In this document: piece by piece, positions 5,557-5,733 of the stretch
How the letters are laid out: the number at the start of each line of letters is the position of its first letter
Position numbering within the stretch: the first letter of the stretch is position 1
NCBI GenBank assembly: GCA_013813075.1
Contig: JACCSI010000303.1
Location: 1-5,733, forward strand
Reading direction: 5' to 3'
Length of the DNA: 5,733 bases
Origin: Acidobacteriota bacterium
Lineage (GTDB): Bacteria; Acidobacteriota; Vicinamibacteria; Vicinamibacterales; UBA2999
Position numbers and translations under genes: made by a program
Notes under the pieces: model-generated
Databases searched by the model: none
Seen by the model: the letters and a program-made list of their open reading frames with translations, nothing else
What the model was told of the DNA's origin: nothing

Positions 5557-5595
5557 CGATTCGACAGCGACCGTTGGCGCGATTACGATTCGACA
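5557..5595 (+). repeat. 10-bp direct repeat immediately before cysD
   Basis: CGATTCGACA occurs at 5557-5566 and 5586-5595, start to start 29 bases; the second copy ends one base before the ATG. No Shine-Dalgarno site is visible there. It may be a regulator half-site pair or chance in GC-rich DNA. Confidence 0.4.
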
Positions 5596-5596
5596 C

Positions 5597-5733
5597 ATGC
5601 CATCGCCTCCGGCCGGAACCGCGCCCACGCCCGACCCGACGAGCGGGGACGGGCGTAGCGTCCAGCCGCGACTCACGCACGTGCAGCGCCTCGAGGCCGA
5701 AAGTATTCACATCATCCGCGAGGTCGTCGCCGA
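5597..5733 (+). CDS. cysD: Sulfate adenylyltransferase subunit 2, 5' part only
   Basis: 45 complete codons before the window ends. Residues 25-45 (beginning RLTHVQRLEAESIHIIRE) match the conserved start of CysD; E. coli CysD begins with a very similar RLTHLRQLEAESIHIIRE. CysD is the nucleotide-binding catalytic subunit of ATP sulfurylase. It works with the GTPase CysN to make adenosine 5'-phosphosulfate from sulfate and ATP in cytoplasmic sulfate assimilation; cysN (or cysNC) usually follows. The first 24 residues are a Pro/Thr/Gly-rich extension absent from E. coli CysD, which has only about four residues before RLTH. No other in-frame ATG, GTG or TTG lies nearer the conserved part, so ATG 5597 is used despite the lack of a Shine-Dalgarno site. 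The P-loop motif lies beyond the window. Confidence 0.9.
   Translation, partial: MPSPPAGTAPTPDPTSGDGRSVQPRLTHVQRLEAESIHIIREVVA

Larger units (their letters stand above)
5401..5596. other. 196-base gap between the PEP-CTERM gene and cysD
   Basis: GC-rich and non-coding as far as I can see. It holds the hairpin at 5406-5423, the inverted repeat at 5436-5456 and the direct repeat at 5557-5595. I see no clear -35/-10 pair, sigma-54 site or known sulfur-metabolism riboswitch. Confidence 0.5.

Noticed and set aside
5437..5658. Short plus-strand open frame (73 codons) between the PEP-CTERM gene and cysD
   Set aside because: It overlaps the cysD start in another frame and has no signal peptide, domain or ribosome site.
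1..5733. Mobile element, CRISPR array, tRNA or rRNA
   Set aside because: No transposase, integrase, terminal repeats, regularly spaced repeats or RNA gene signatures were seen on either strand.

Overview
The window is a GC-rich piece of a Gram-negative-type bacterial chromosome. Its gene content looks most like Acidobacteriota, possibly Vicinamibacteria. That lineage call is inference from general familiarity: an EnvC-like/S41 pair, a secreted multi-FnIII protein, a sigma-54 activator with an unusual C-terminal domain, and a PEP-CTERM protein. No rRNA, tRNA, CRISPR array, insertion sequence or prophage is visible. All genes share a similar GC-rich composition. Only the intergenic stretch before the sigma-54 activator becomes clearly AT-rich.

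Layout. (1) Positions 1-1957, minus strand: a two-gene operon. An EnvC-like LytM/M23 protein (803-1957) overlaps by an ATGA junction with an S41 carboxy-terminal processing protease (806 leftwards, running off the window edge). (2) Positions 1958-2113: a divergent promoter region holding a perfect inverted repeat. (3) Positions 2114-3487, plus strand: a secreted protein with four fibronectin type III-like domains, whose start is fixed by a GGAGG ribosome binding site. (4) Positions 3488-3824: a 337-base non-coding stretch with several hairpins and an AT-rich candidate promoter. (5) Positions 3825-4943, plus strand: a PspF-like sigma-54 activator with no sensory domain and a divergent Fis-like C-terminus. 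(6) Positions 4944-5142: a gap with a possible terminator and a candidate -24/-12 promoter. (7) Positions 5143-5400, plus strand: an 85-residue secreted protein ending in a PEP-CTERM sorting signal. (8) Positions 5401-5596: a gap with a hairpin, an operator-like palindrome and a 10-base direct repeat. (9) Positions 5597-5733, plus strand: the beginning of cysD (sulfate adenylyltransferase subunit 2), running off the right edge.

How the genes may work together. The left operon concerns envelope maintenance: the EnvC-like protein has lost its zinc-binding residues, so it probably regulates murein amidases rather than cutting murein, and the protease acts in the same compartment. The central part (FnIII protein, sigma-54 activator, small PEP-CTERM protein) is the least ordinary. 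It could be a small surface or matrix module in which the activator drives the PEP-CTERM gene; PrsK/PrsR/RpoN control of PEP-CTERM genes in floc-forming bacteria is a known precedent. No exosortase gene is present here, so the sorting enzyme would have to lie elsewhere. cysD begins a separate sulfate assimilation operon.
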